Translations under genes and position numbers: made by a program
The notes under the pieces: model-generated
Told to the model about the DNA's origin: nothing
The model's database searches: none
The model's input: only the letters and a program-made list of their open reading frames with translations
In this document: positions 17,595 to 26,620 of the stretch, in pieces
How the letters are laid out: every line of letters starts with the position of its first letter
How positions within the stretch are numbered: the first letter of the stretch is position 1
Assembly (NCBI GenBank): GCA_963826695.1
Contig: CAWGXZ010000004.1
Location: 124,001 to 188,000, forward strand
Length of the DNA: 64,000 nt
DNA from: CAWGXZ01 sp963826695
GTDB taxonomy: Bacteria > Pseudomonadota > Gammaproteobacteria > Burkholderiales > Burkholderiaceae_C
Direction: 5' to 3'

Positions 17595-19034
17595 TCAGTC
17601 CGCCGGCGCAATCTGCTCGGCGTAGTCGTAGAGCGCGGCGAGGATGTCCTGCTGCCGCTCGTCGGCGTTTTCGCTCAGCGTGTCGATGCGCTCGGCATAG
17701 CGGCCCAGCGTCAGCGCACCGGCAGCGCCGTGGTGCAGCCGATCGCTGCAGTGCTGCTGCCAGCGCGCCTGCTCTGCCGCGGCGAGCGTCTGCGGGAAGT
17801 TGCGCGCCCGGTAACGGAAGACCAGCTCCTCGAGCCGCGGATCGTCGGCCACGCCTCGCCATTCGGCCAGCTGCCCGGGCGAGAGCGCGCGCAGCCGCAG
17901 CAGCAACTGGCGGTCGGCCGGGCCGAGCAGGCCGCTGTAGAGCGCCTCGTCGACATCGGGCGTCGGCGTCGGCGGGCGGGCAAAGACCTCGGGCCACAGG
18001 CCCGCCACCGCGGCCACCTGCCGCGCCGCCCCGTGGCCCCGGCGCAGCGCCAGCGGCAGGTCGATACCCCAGCGCTCGGCGCGCTCGGCGCCGAGGGTCT
18101 TCAGGTTGGCAATGACGATCGGCGAGCGGTTCAGGTGGATCGTCTTCAGCGGCAGCCGCTTCACCCCTTCGGGCAGGTCGGCGCTGCGGCTGAAGAGGCG
18201 CTGGCGGATCGTCGCCACGTCCAGGTCGGCGAGTTCGGCCGGGTCCTCGGCAAGGTCCCAGACGATCAGTTCGTTGCGATTCGTCGGATGCGGCGCGAGC
18301 GGCCAGACCAGCGCCATGCAGCCGCGCTCGGCCGCGTAGCGACCGGAAATGTGCAGCAGCGGCTGCCCTTTCGCCGCGGCGCTGCGCAGTTCTTCCTGCA
18401 CCGCCTGCTTGTGGCGCAGCCGCAGGCAGAAGTCATAGAGCTTCGGCTGGCGTTGCTTCAGCAGCCGCGCCAGCGCGATCGTTGCGCGCACGTCGGAGAG
18501 CGCGTCGTGCGCCGCCTCGTGGGCCAGGCCGTTGGCGGCGGTCAGGTGTTCGAGCCTGAACGAGGCGCCGCCCTCGGCTCGCTGCGGCCATTCGATGCCT
18601 TCGGGCCGCAGCGCCCAGGCGCAACGCACCACGTCGAGCAGGTCCCAGCGGCCGCAATCGCTCTGCCATTCGCGGGCGTACGGGTCGATCAGGTTGCGCC
18701 AGAAGAGGTGGCGCGTCACCTCGTCGTCGAAGCGGATGGTGTTGTAGCCCAGGCCGATCGTCCCGGGGCGGGCGAGCTGCCGCTCGATCGCCGCGGCAAA
18801 GGCATGCTCGGGCAGGCCTTCGGCCAGGCAGGTCTGCGGCAGGATGCCGGTCAGCAGGCACGACGCCGGATCGGGCAGGTAGTCCGGCGCCGGCTGGCAG
18901 TGGTGCATCACCGGCGCGTCGATCTCGTTCAGATCGGCGTCGGTGCGGATGCCGGCGAACTGCGCCGGCCGGTCGGTGCGCGGCGACAACCCGAAGGTTT
19001 CGTAGTCGTGCCAGAAGAAGGTGCAGTCACTCAT
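17595..19034 (-). CDS. sbcB: exodeoxyribonuclease I
   Basis: 479-residue 3'-5' single-strand DNA exonuclease of the DEDDh superfamily, acting in recombination and mismatch repair. The Exo I motif is TFFWHDYETFG, with catalytic Asp and Glu. Further family segments are TIGLGYNTIRFDDEVTRHLF, the Exo III region HEAAHDALSDVRATIALARL, and the C-terminal ExoI-specific domain ending ADERQQDILAALYDYAEQI. Length and order match E. coli SbcB. Strongly recognised. Confidence 0.95.
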   Translation of the reverse strand: MSDCTFFWHDYETFGLSPRTDRPAQFAGIRTDADLNEIDAPVMHHCQPAPDYLPDPASCLLTGILPQTCLAEGLPEHAFAAAIERQLARPGTIGLGYNTIRFDDEVTRHLFWRNLIDPYAREWQSDCGRWDLLDVVRCAWALRPEGIEWPQRAEGGASFRLEHLTAANGLAHEAAHDALSDVRATIALARLLKQRQPKLYDFCLRLRHKQAVQEELRSAAAKGQPLLHISGRYAAERGCMALVWPLAPHPTNRNELIVWDLAEDPAELADLDVATIRQRLFSRSADLPEGVKRLPLKTIHLNRSPIVIANLKTLGAERAERWGIDLPLALRRGHGAARQVAAVAGLWPEVFARPPTPTPDVDEALYSGLLGPADRQLLLRLRALSPGQLAEWRGVADDPRLEELVFRYRARNFPQTLAAAEQARWQQHCSDRLHHGAAGALTLGRYAERIDTLSENADERQQDILAALYDYAEQIAPAD

Positions 19035-19155
19035 GGCTCGACACGCACCCGGGCCGAAGCCTTCGACGAAGCGACAGGCTCCTAGCAGTGTGGCGGCGCA
19101 GGGCAGGGCGCAGCCGGGCCGGGCGCCCGCGCAACGCGATCGGGTCGGTGCCGCT

Positions 19156-19671
19156 TCAGCGGGGCGGGCGGGTCGAGCGGCCCGACGTCCTCAACGCCGC
19201 GCTGTCGCGCGAGCCCGCGCGCTGCGGCGCTGCCCGGCTGCCGCGCGTGCGGGCCCGCTGCAATGCCGCCTGGTTGTCGCGCCGCGTCGGCTCGAGACAG
19301 CGTTCGGTGTTCGCCGCGGACTGCCGGCGGCACTCCTTGAGCGCTTCGCCCGCTGCGGCGCGAGCCTCGCGCTGGGCGTCGGCAAGACTCTGCGGACGGC
19401 CGGTCCAGGCGTCGCCGAAGGCTTCCGCAGCCGGCGCCTGTGCCGTGGTTGCAGGTGCGCGCATGCTCGTTCCAGCGGGCGCCGGGCTCGTGGCAGGGCC
19501 TCCCGCTGCAGCCGGATTCGACGGATTGGCCGTGCTGCCGGTCGGATTCGGCGCCGCTTGCATCGTTGCTGCGGACGTTGCCGCTCTTTCGGCCGGCTGC
19601 TGGGCCGACGCCAGCGACACGGTGGTGCCGAGCGTGAGTGCGGCCAGCCTGATCAGGGCATCGATGCGCAT
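19156..19671 (-). CDS. exported Ala/Pro-rich hypothetical protein
   Basis: 171-residue protein with a convincing signal peptide (ALIRLAALTLGTTVSLASAQQ). The first part of the mature region is an Ala/Pro/Thr low-complexity linker, followed by ADAQREARAAAGEALKECRRQ with two cysteines, and a basic C-terminus rich in Arg. I do not recognise a family. A possible alternative is an envelope-associated spacer protein; nothing in the context decides. Confidence 0.5.
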   Translation of the reverse strand: MRIDALIRLAALTLGTTVSLASAQQPAERAATSAATMQAAPNPTGSTANPSNPAAAGGPATSPAPAGTSMRAPATTAQAPAAEAFGDAWTGRPQSLADAQREARAAAGEALKECRRQSAANTERCLEPTRRDNQAALQRARTRGSRAAPQRAGSRDSAALRTSGRSTRPPR

Positions 19672-19712
19672 GGGTGACCTTTCATCGGACCGTTGCGGCC
19701 GAGGCGTCGATA

Positions 19713-20246
19713 TTAGCCCGGGGCACGCGGCCGCTGCGGCACCAGTTGCACCTTGGAAACGTCGTAGCCCAGTTCGCCGACAAGCGCCAGCAGCCGCCGG
19801 TAGTCGGCGTCGGGAATCGTCGGCGTGCGCGCCATGATCCAGACGTAGTCGCGCTTCTCGCGCGCGATCACCGTCTGGCTGTAGTCCGCAGAAACATGGG
19901 CGACCCGGTAGTCGGCCCGGATCGGCCAGACGAACTGCACGCCCCAGACGGCGTTCGACGCGTCCTCGACGAAGCCCTTCGAGTTCAGCGTCTTCAGCTC
20001 GCCGTCGGCCCCCTTGCGGTAGCTGAAGTGGATGGCGACGCTGCCGTCGGGCTGCAGCCGGTAGTTTTCGAGGGCGTCGTGAGCCCCCTTTTCGAGAAAA
20101 GTCGGAATGTTGGCAATGACATACCAGTCGCCCATGAAGCGCGGCAGGTCGAGGTCGGCGACGGTGGCGAGCGGCCGCCGCGGCGGGCTCTGGCAGCCCG
20201 CAAGCACCAGTCCGAGGGCGGCGAGGGCGATCCAGCGTTTTTTCAT
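19713..20246 (-). CDS. blc: bacterial lipocalin, outer membrane lipoprotein
   Basis: 177-residue lipocalin. The signal peptide ends in a lipobox (LVLAGCQ), so the protein is lipid-anchored. The lipocalin hallmark Gly-X-Trp is in FMGDWYVIANIPTF, and the later conserved stretches YSQTVIAREKRDYVWIMART and DYRRLLALVGELGYD match Blc. These proteins bind fatty acids or lysophospholipids and are tied to membrane stress. The ATG at 20246 begins the signal peptide. Confidence 0.92.
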   Translation of the reverse strand: MKKRWIALAALGLVLAGCQSPPRRPLATVADLDLPRFMGDWYVIANIPTFLEKGAHDALENYRLQPDGSVAIHFSYRKGADGELKTLNSKGFVEDASNAVWGVQFVWPIRADYRVAHVSADYSQTVIAREKRDYVWIMARTPTIPDADYRRLLALVGELGYDVSKVQLVPQRPRAPG

Positions 20247-20402
20247 CGGGCTCTTTCGGGGCAGGTCGAGCCCGTTGAATACGGATCGTGGCCGCGGCTG
20301 GATGCGGCGCCTGCGCGCACCCCCACGCAGCTTGCCCGCCCGCGGCTGTGGCATGCTGCCGCTCGACCGGCCTGCATTCCCGGAACCTTCGTACGGAGAA
20401 CG

Positions 20403-20789
20403 ATGATGAATCTCGAGAAGGTGGTCTTCGGTTTCTTCATCATCTTCGCGGCAACGCTGAATTTCGGCTTCTTCGTCGGCGATATCGACAACCCGCTGCA
20501 ACACGAAATCTGGGAGCTGTTCGCGGCCGTCGCCGTGAATCTCATCGCGACGATCCTCAAGTTCGGCGACCGGACGCAGATCGGCGCGCTGCATCTGGCG
20601 ACGAGCCTGGTTGCAGACCTGGAGCTCGTCGCAGCGGCCCTTGTCTGGGCCTATGCGGCGCACATGAGCGAGGGCGGCATGACGCCGGGCACGATGGCGA
20701 CGATCGTCTCGCTGGCAGGCGGTGCGCTGCTCGCCAACGTCGTCTCGCTCGTCCTGCTGATCGGCGAAACGCTGATGCTGCGGCGCTGA
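20403..20789 (+). CDS. small integral membrane protein (DUF6394-like), partner of the downstream K+ channel
   Basis: 128-residue protein with about four hydrophobic segments: VVFGFFIIFAATLNFGFFVG, LFAAVAVNLIATIL, LVADLELVAAALVWAYA and VSLAGGALLANVVSLVLLIG. It resembles small membrane proteins found next to potassium channel genes in proteobacteria (I think DUF6394, not certain). It lies 23 bases before the channel gene on the same strand, suggesting co-expression. A second ATG at 20406 is equally possible as start. Confidence 0.65.
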   Translation: MMNLEKVVFGFFIIFAATLNFGFFVGDIDNPLQHEIWELFAAVAVNLIATILKFGDRTQIGALHLATSLVADLELVAAALVWAYAAHMSEGGMTPGTMATIVSLAGGALLANVVSLVLLIGETLMLRR

Positions 20790-20812
20790 AGCAGCGGCGC
20801 GCCGAGCGGCCC

Positions 20813-22552
20813 ATGACCGATCCGCACGTCGCCCCGGTTGCGCGCACCTCCCAGCCGAGCATCCTGCTGATCGTGCTGCGGCGGCTGCGTGCGCCGCTGA
20901 TTGCACTGGTCGCCGCCTATGTTGTCTCGATCGTCGGTCTGGCGCTGGTGCCCGGCGTCGACGCCACCGGCGCGCCGGCGCCGCCGATGAGCTTCTTCCA
21001 CGCGTTCTATTTCATGAGCTACACCGCCACCACCATCGGTTTCGGCGAGATACCGGGTGCGTTCAGCAACGCCCAGCGCCTCTGGGTGACACTGTGCATC
21101 TACCTGTCGGTGGTCGGCTGGACGTACGCCGTCCTGATGTTGCTGGCGCTGTTCCAGGACCATGCCTTCGCCGAAGCAATCGGCCGCGCCCGATTCGGCC
21201 GGCGCGTGCGGCGGCTGCGCGAGCCGTTCTATGTCGTCTGCGGCTGCGGCGACACCGGGCATCTGATCACCCGGTCGCTCGACCAGCTCGGCACGCGCTT
21301 CGTCATCGTCGAGCTCGACGAGGCGCGGATCACCGAGCTCGAACTCGAGGACTTTCGCAGCGACACGCCAACCCTTGTCGGCGACGCCCGGCGGCCGCAG
21401 AACCTGATCCTGGCAGGCATCGGCCATCCGCAGTGCCGCGGCGTGGTCGCGCTCACCAACGACGAGCAGGCGAACCTCGGTGTGGCAATGACCACGCGAC
21501 TGGTCAGTCCTCACCTGCCCGTGCTGGCGCGCGTGCACACCCCCGAAACGGCGCAGAACCTGGCGGCGATCGGCACGCACCACATCGTCGACCCGTTTCA
21601 GAAGTTCGCCGAGTACCTGGTGCTCGCCATGCGCGAGCCAGGCTGCTACCGGCTGCTCGACTGGTTGACCGGCACCACGGGATCGAACCTGCGCTCGGAG
21701 TACGCGCCGCCGCGCGGCAAGTGGGTGGTCTGCGGCTATGGCCGCTTCGGCAAGGCGGTGGTGCGCGAACTCGACCGCGAGAACGTTGCGCTGATCATTC
21801 TCGATCCCTCGGCAGACCTCGCCGGCGATGCGCGAATCGTTGCGGGTCATGCCACGGAACGGGCGGTGCTGGAGTCGGCCGGAACGGCCGAGGCCGAAGG
21901 GCTGGTCGCGAGCACCGACGACGACTTCGAGAACCTTGCGATCGCGGTTGCCGCGCGGGCGCTCAACCCGCGGCTCTTTATCGTGCTGCGCCAGAACTTC
22001 GCCGAGAACGGGATCTTGTTCGAGCGTTTCAACGCCGACCTGGTGATGGTGTCGAGCGAGATCATCGCCCACGAGTGCATGGCCACGCTGACCACGCCCT
22101 TGCTCCTGCCGTTCCTGGATTTCGTCAAGAAGCAGCCCGATGCCTGGGCCGACGAGACGATTGCCCGGCTGCAGTCGCGGCTCGGCGACGCCGTGCCCCT
22201 CACCTGGGACGTGCGCACCACGCCGCAGGACGCGCTCGCGGTCCACGAGGCGCTCGCCAAGGCCGGCCCGCCGATGCCGCTGCGCGAACTGCTGCGCGAC
22301 CCGAGCGACTGCGAGCAGATGCTTGCGGGCTTTGCATTGATGCGCGTGCGCGCCGGCGTTCAAACCGTCTGGCCGCCGGAAGACTCGGATGTTCAACCGG
22401 GCGATGCCTGGCTGTTCGCCGGCACGGCGCAAGCGCGGGCGCGTCAGGAACTGACCTTGCGCAATGCCAACGTGCTGGAATACGTGCGCTCGGGCCGCGA
22501 GGTGCCGGCGAGCTGGCTGTGGCGCAGGTGGGGCGCAGGTGCAGGCGCGTAG
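20813..22552 (+). CDS. potassium channel with two RCK (TrkA-N) domains
   Basis: 579-residue channel subunit. The N-terminal pore module has transmembrane helices around residues 18-45 and 85-110, with a pore loop SYTATTIGFGEIPG, where TIGFG is the K+ selectivity filter. Two cytosolic regulator-of-conductance domains follow: the first Rossmann motif is VVCGCGDTGHLITRSL (about residue 142), the second VVCGYGRFGKAVVREL (about 305). A C-terminal TrkA-C-like part closes the protein. Tandem RCK domains in one chain resemble GsuK-type channels. It probably controls K+ flux in response to nucleotides or ions. Confidence 0.88.
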   Translation: MTDPHVAPVARTSQPSILLIVLRRLRAPLIALVAAYVVSIVGLALVPGVDATGAPAPPMSFFHAFYFMSYTATTIGFGEIPGAFSNAQRLWVTLCIYLSVVGWTYAVLMLLALFQDHAFAEAIGRARFGRRVRRLREPFYVVCGCGDTGHLITRSLDQLGTRFVIVELDEARITELELEDFRSDTPTLVGDARRPQNLILAGIGHPQCRGVVALTNDEQANLGVAMTTRLVSPHLPVLARVHTPETAQNLAAIGTHHIVDPFQKFAEYLVLAMREPGCYRLLDWLTGTTGSNLRSEYAPPRGKWVVCGYGRFGKAVVRELDRENVALIILDPSADLAGDARIVAGHATERAVLESAGTAEAEGLVASTDDDFENLAIAVAARALNPRLFIVLRQNFAENGILFERFNADLVMVSSEIIAHECMATLTTPLLLPFLDFVKKQPDAWADETIARLQSRLGDAVPLTWDVRTTPQDALAVHEALAKAGPPMPLRELLRDPSDCEQMLAGFALMRVRAGVQTVWPPEDSDVQPGDAWLFAGTAQARARQELTLRNANVLEYVRSGREVPASWLWRRWGAGAGA

Positions 22553-22591
22553 CGCCGGCGAGCACGCCCCGGCAACCCCGCCTCGAGCCGC

Positions 22592-23308
22592 TCAGCGCAG
22601 CGGCGTGCCTTCGAAGATGCGCCGGCGCGCCGCCTGGATGTGCGCCCGCGTCGCCTCGGCGGCGTCTTCCGGCGAGCGGCGAACCACCGCGTCGACGATC
22701 GCCTGGTGCTCGCGCTGGACGCCGCGGATGCGCTCCATGTCCTTTTTCTCGGCCACGCTGCGCGCCAGCTCGATGAACTGGCGGATCGGACCGACGCTGG
22801 TCTCGATCGTGGTGACGAAGAACGGGTTGTGCGAGGCGCGGGCAATCGCCAGGTGGAAGCGGACGTCTTCTTCGACGCCGGTGCGGCCGCTCTCCATGGC
22901 GACTGTCAGCGCGTCGAAGGTCTCCCGCATCGCGTCGATGTCGGCTGCGGTGCGGGATTCGGCGGCGCCGGCCGCGGCGCCGGCCTCGACGCACGTGCGG
23001 AAGATGTAGTAGCGCTCGATGTCGGCCATGCTCCGGATCGGCAGCAGATCGGATGTCGGCGCGCCGGGCAGCCTGATGACGTAGCTTCCCGAGCCGCGCC
23101 GCGAGGTGACGATGCCTTCCGAGCGCAGCCTGGAAAGCGCCTCGCGCACCGTGGGGCGTGAAACGCCGAACCGGTCGGCGAGCACGCTCTCGGTCGGCAG
23201 CTTGCCGGCCTTGCCGTAATCGCCACGCAGGATCGACTCGAAGACATGGGCGTAGATCCGCTCTGGAAGGGTACCGGCGGCTTCGGCGCCAAGCGAGAGG
23301 TCGTTCAT
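22592..23308 (-). CDS. GntR-family (FadR subfamily) regulator, likely of the galacturonate/galactarate operon
   Basis: 238-residue regulator. The winged helix-turn-helix is at about residues 15-80 (LPTESVLADRFGVSRPTVRE, ALSRLRSEGIVTSRRGSGSY). The all-helical FCD effector domain follows, with the metal-binding histidines expected in EEDVRFHLAIARASHN and VQREHQAIVDAV. The family includes UxuR, ExuR and DgoR, which respond to sugar acids. It is divergent from the TRAP transporter and sugar-acid operon that begins at 23670, and two inverted repeats in the gap are good operator candidates. The ATG at 23308 is preferred over an upstream in-frame start at 23380. Confidence 0.9.
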   Translation of the reverse strand: MNDLSLGAEAAGTLPERIYAHVFESILRGDYGKAGKLPTESVLADRFGVSRPTVREALSRLRSEGIVTSRRGSGSYVIRLPGAPTSDLLPIRSMADIERYYIFRTCVEAGAAAGAAESRTAADIDAMRETFDALTVAMESGRTGVEEDVRFHLAIARASHNPFFVTTIETSVGPIRQFIELARSVAEKKDMERIRGVQREHQAIVDAVVRRSPEDAAEATRAHIQAARRRIFEGTPLR

Positions 23309-23561
23309 CGAGTCGGTGCAGGCGGGGAGGTGCAGCAACACAGGGCCAAGCGTGTTCCCGCAGAGGGAGTTGTCAAGCAACTCATCATAATTTGACTGTC
23401 AGGAGAAAGAAGGAGTCCGGAAAAACAAAGTTGCACCATCGAGTGCGTCGGCTGTCGCCGGCCGGTTACCGCAGGGAAACCTCGCTTCATTCGACGACGC
23501 AACGCGGTTCCGACCTCCTTCTACCCTGTCGCTGGCCGGAAAGCTCTTGGTGGATACCATT

Positions 23562-23598
23562 ACAACTTTGTTGTTGACTCTTGAAAGTTGTCATACAA
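23562..23598. promoter_or_regulatory. candidate GntR operators and promoter upstream of dctP
   Basis: Two short palindromes lie close together: ACAAC-TTT-GTTGT (23562-23574) and TTGT-CAT-ACAA (23588-23598). Both fit the size of FadR-type operators. A possible promoter overlaps them: TTGACT at 23574-23579 and CAAAAT at 23596-23601, 16 bases apart. Binding of the GntR repressor here would block transcription. The rest of the 361-base gap (23309-23669) shows no gene. Confidence 0.5.
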
Positions 23599-23669
23599 AA
23601 TGGCGGCTCTGAAGCGACCGTGCCTTCCCCGGCAAACGGTCCTTCCTCCACCCGACTTCAAGGACATCC

Positions 23670-24642
23670 ATGTCACGCTTCCTGCGCACATCGCTCAGCG
23701 TTCTTTGCATTGCACTTGCAGGGAGCGTCAGCGCCCGCGAATTCCGCTCCTCCGATATTCACCCCACCGACTACCCGACCGTCGAAGCCGTGCGCCAGAT
23801 GGGCGCTGCATTGAAGGAGCAGTCGAAGGGCAAGCACGGCGTCAAGGTGTTTCGCGGCCGGCACGCTCGGCGCCGAGCGCGACACCATCGAGCAGCTGAA
23901 GATCGGCGGCCTCGACATGATGCGCATCAACGCCGCACCGCTGAACAACATCGTGCCCGAGACCATCGCCATCTCGATGCCGTTCGTCTTCCGCTCGATC
24001 GCCCACATGCGCCAGGTGCTCGACGGCCCGATCGGCGACGAGATCCTGGCGTCGATGGAAGCGCAGGGCATGGTCGGCCTGGCCTTCTACGACAGCGGCG
24101 CGCGCTCGATGTACACCGCCAAGCGGCCGATCAAGACGCTGGCCGACGTCAAGGGCATGAAGATCCGCGTCCAGCAGTCGGACCTGTTCGTCGCCATGAT
24201 GGAAGCGATCGGCGCGAATGCCACGCCGATGCCTTTCGGCGAGGTCTACACCGGCCTGAAGACCGGCATCGTCGACGGCGCCGAGAACAACTGGCCGTCG
24301 TACGAATCGTCGCGCCACTTCGAGGCGGCCAAGTTCTACAACGTCACCGAGCATTCGATGGTGCCCGAGGTGCTGGTGTTCTCGAAGAAGATCTTCGACG
24401 GCCTGCCCAAGGAAGACCAGGCGCTGATCCGCAAGACCGCCAAGGAGTCGGTGCCGTTCATGCGCAAGCTGTGGGACGAGCGCGAGATGAAGTCGCGCAA
24501 GGTTGCCGAGGCCGGTGGCGCGCAGGTGATCCCGATCGCCGACAAGAAGCCGTTCATCGACGCCATGGCGCCGGTCTACGCCAAGTTCGCCAACACGCCC
24601 AAGCTCAAGGAGCTGGTCAAGCGGATCCAGGACACGAAGTAA
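23670..24642 (+). pseudogene. dctP: TRAP transporter substrate-binding protein DctP, one frameshift
   Basis: Periplasmic sugar-acid receptor of a TRAP transporter. The signal peptide (SVLCIALAGSVSA) and start of the mature domain run in one frame to KHGVKVF; the remainder, AAGTLGAERDTIEQLKIGGL onward, is in the next frame. A single extra C at 23853 explains the break, since removing it restores the family pattern KVF-A-AGTLGAE. The downstream part has the usual DctP signatures MKIRVQQSDLF, MPFGEVYTGLKTGIVDGAENN with the ligand-binding Arg, and SMVPEVLVFSKK. A sequencing indel is likely because the rest is undamaged. It is the first gene of the galacturonate/galactarate operon. Confidence 0.85.
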
Positions 24643-24752
24643 GCGGCGCCGACGGGCGGCGCGAGCCGCTCGTCGCTGCGGGCTGATCGGCACTGCCGGT
24701 GCGTGATCCACCCGGCTCGACCCCCTTTCCAACCGCATTTCCAGGAGCCTCC

Positions 24753-25307
24753 ATGAAGGAAGCTGAACTGGCGGACGAACTGCATCTGCACGAACCCGCC
24801 GAGCCCCCTCTGACCGGCCTGTTGACAAGCATCAACGCGCCAATCGCCAAGCTGGGCATGTTCTTCTCGGTCGCCGGGTTGCTGGTGATCGTGACGATCG
24901 TCTTCTGGCAGGTGTTCGGCCGCTACGTGCTGAATTCTTCGCCGACCTGGACCGAGAGCCTGGCCCTGGTGCTGGTGCTCTACGTCACCCTGATCGGCGC
25001 GGCGGTCGGTGTTCGCGATGCCGGCCACATCGGCATGGAGTCGCTGCTGGTGCTGGTGCCCGAGGCCATCCGCAACCGCATCGAACTGCTGATCCACTTC
25101 CTGGTGATCGCCTTCGGCGCGGCCATGGTCTACAACGGCTGGCTGCTCGGCGCTTCGGTCGCCGGCTACAAGATTCCCAATCTCGGCATCACCGAGGCCT
25201 TGCGCTACATCCCGCTCGTCATCTCGGGCGTGCTGATCATCTCGTTCTCGATCGAACACGTGATGGCCCTGGTCCAAAACAAGAAAGTGGTCCCATCATG
25301 GCACTGA
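24753..25307 (+). CDS. dctQ: TRAP transporter small permease DctQ
   Basis: 184-residue membrane protein with four transmembrane helices: LGMFFSVAGLLVIVTIVFWQ, LALVLVLYVTLIGAAVGV, LIHFLVIAFGAAMVYNGW and IPLVISGVLIISFSIEHVM. The WQVFGRYVLNSSPTWTESLA motif after the first helix is characteristic of DctQ. An AGGAG ribosome-binding site precedes the ATG at 24753. It overlaps the start of dctM by 10 bases, so the two permease subunits are made together. Confidence 0.92.
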   Translation: MKEAELADELHLHEPAEPPLTGLLTSINAPIAKLGMFFSVAGLLVIVTIVFWQVFGRYVLNSSPTWTESLALVLVLYVTLIGAAVGVRDAGHIGMESLLVLVPEAIRNRIELLIHFLVIAFGAAMVYNGWLLGASVAGYKIPNLGITEALRYIPLVISGVLIISFSIEHVMALVQNKKVVPSWH

Positions 25308-26590
25308 CGATTCTCGCCATCTCGTTTTTCGGCCTGCTGATCCTCGGCGTGCCGGTGGCCTTCGCGATCGGTCTCTCGGCCATCTGCACCATCCTCTACG
25401 AAGGCCTGCCGCTCGGCGTGCTGTTCCAGCAGATGATGTCGGGGATGAACGTGTTTTCGTTCCTCGCCATCCCGTTCTTCGTCTTCAGTGGTGAGCTGAT
25501 GCTGCACGGCGGCGTGGCCGACAAGATCGTGCGGCTGGCGCAGAGCGCCGTGGGCCATGTGCGCGGCGGCCTCGGCATGTCGAACGTCGTCGCCTGCACG
25601 CTGTTCGGAGGCGTCTGCGGATCGGCCGTCGCCGACGTCTCGGCCATGGGCTCGGTGATGATTCCGATGATGAAAAAGGAGGGCTATCACGCCGACTACG
25701 CGGTCAACGTGACGACGCACGCCTCGCTGGTCGGTGCGCTGATGCCGACCAGTCACAACATGATCATCTACGCGCTGGCCGCCGGTGGCACGGTGTCGAT
25801 CGGCGCACTGATCGCAGCGGGCTTGCTCCCGGCGCTCGTGCTGATGGTCTGCATGCTGATCGCGGCCTACCTGGTCGCCGTCAAGCGCGGCTATCCGTCG
25901 GGCTCGTTCCCGGGCTGGCAGGGTGTCTGGCGCGCTGCCGCGGCAGCGACCCCGGGGCTGCTGATCGTGGTCATCATCCTTGCTGGCATCCTGTCGGGTA
26001 TCTTCACTGCCACCGAGGCCGCGTCGATCGCGGTGATCTACACGATCCTGCTGACCTTCTTCCTCTATCGCACGATGACCGTGCAGAACTTCCTGCTGGC
26101 CGCGGCGAAGGCGGTCAAGACGACGGGTGTGGTGCTGCTGCTGATCGGCGTTTCGGCGATGTTCCAGTACCTGATGGGGCTGTACGAGGTGGCCGACTTC
26201 ATGGGCGGCGTCATCTCCAGCATGTCGACGACGCCGTGGGTCGTCTTCCTGCTGATCAACGTGCTGCTGTTCCTGCTCGGCACCTTCATGGACATGGCGG
26301 CGACGATCCTGATCGCCACGCCGATCTTCCTGCCGATCGCCATGAAGTACGGCATGGACCCGGTGCAGTTCGGCATGGTGATGCTGATCAACTGCGCCCT
26401 CGGCCTGAACACGCCGCCGGTCGGCACGGTTCAGTTCGTCGGCTGTGCCATCGGCGGCGTCTCGGTCGGTGAAGTCATGAAGACGATCATGCCGTTCTAC
26501 GGCGCGCTGATCGGTGCCTTGCTGCTGGTCACCTACGTGCCGGCGTTCTCGCTCGCACTGCCGCGCTTCTTCATGGGCTATGCAGGCTGA
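25298..26590 (+). CDS. dctM: TRAP transporter large permease DctM
   Basis: 430-residue permease with about 12 transmembrane helices that moves the substrate using a sodium gradient. Signatures: FLAIPFFVFSGELMLHGGVA, the CTLFGGVCGSAVADVSAMGS segment, and MINCALGLNTPPVGTVQFVG. With DctP and DctQ it forms a complete importer. From the catabolic genes downstream the substrate is predicted to be D-galacturonate or a related hexuronate/aldarate (inference). Confidence 0.94.
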   Translation: MALTILAISFFGLLILGVPVAFAIGLSAICTILYEGLPLGVLFQQMMSGMNVFSFLAIPFFVFSGELMLHGGVADKIVRLAQSAVGHVRGGLGMSNVVACTLFGGVCGSAVADVSAMGSVMIPMMKKEGYHADYAVNVTTHASLVGALMPTSHNMIIYALAAGGTVSIGALIAAGLLPALVLMVCMLIAAYLVAVKRGYPSGSFPGWQGVWRAAAAATPGLLIVVIILAGILSGIFTATEAASIAVIYTILLTFFLYRTMTVQNFLLAAAKAVKTTGVVLLLIGVSAMFQYLMGLYEVADFMGGVISSMSTTPWVVFLLINVLLFLLGTFMDMAATILIATPIFLPIAMKYGMDPVQFGMVMLINCALGLNTPPVGTVQFVGCAIGGVSVGEVMKTIMPFYGALIGALLLVTYVPAFSLALPRFFMGYAG

Positions 26591-26620
26591 GGCCGGCGTA
26601 CAAGACGACAGGAGCAGGCC

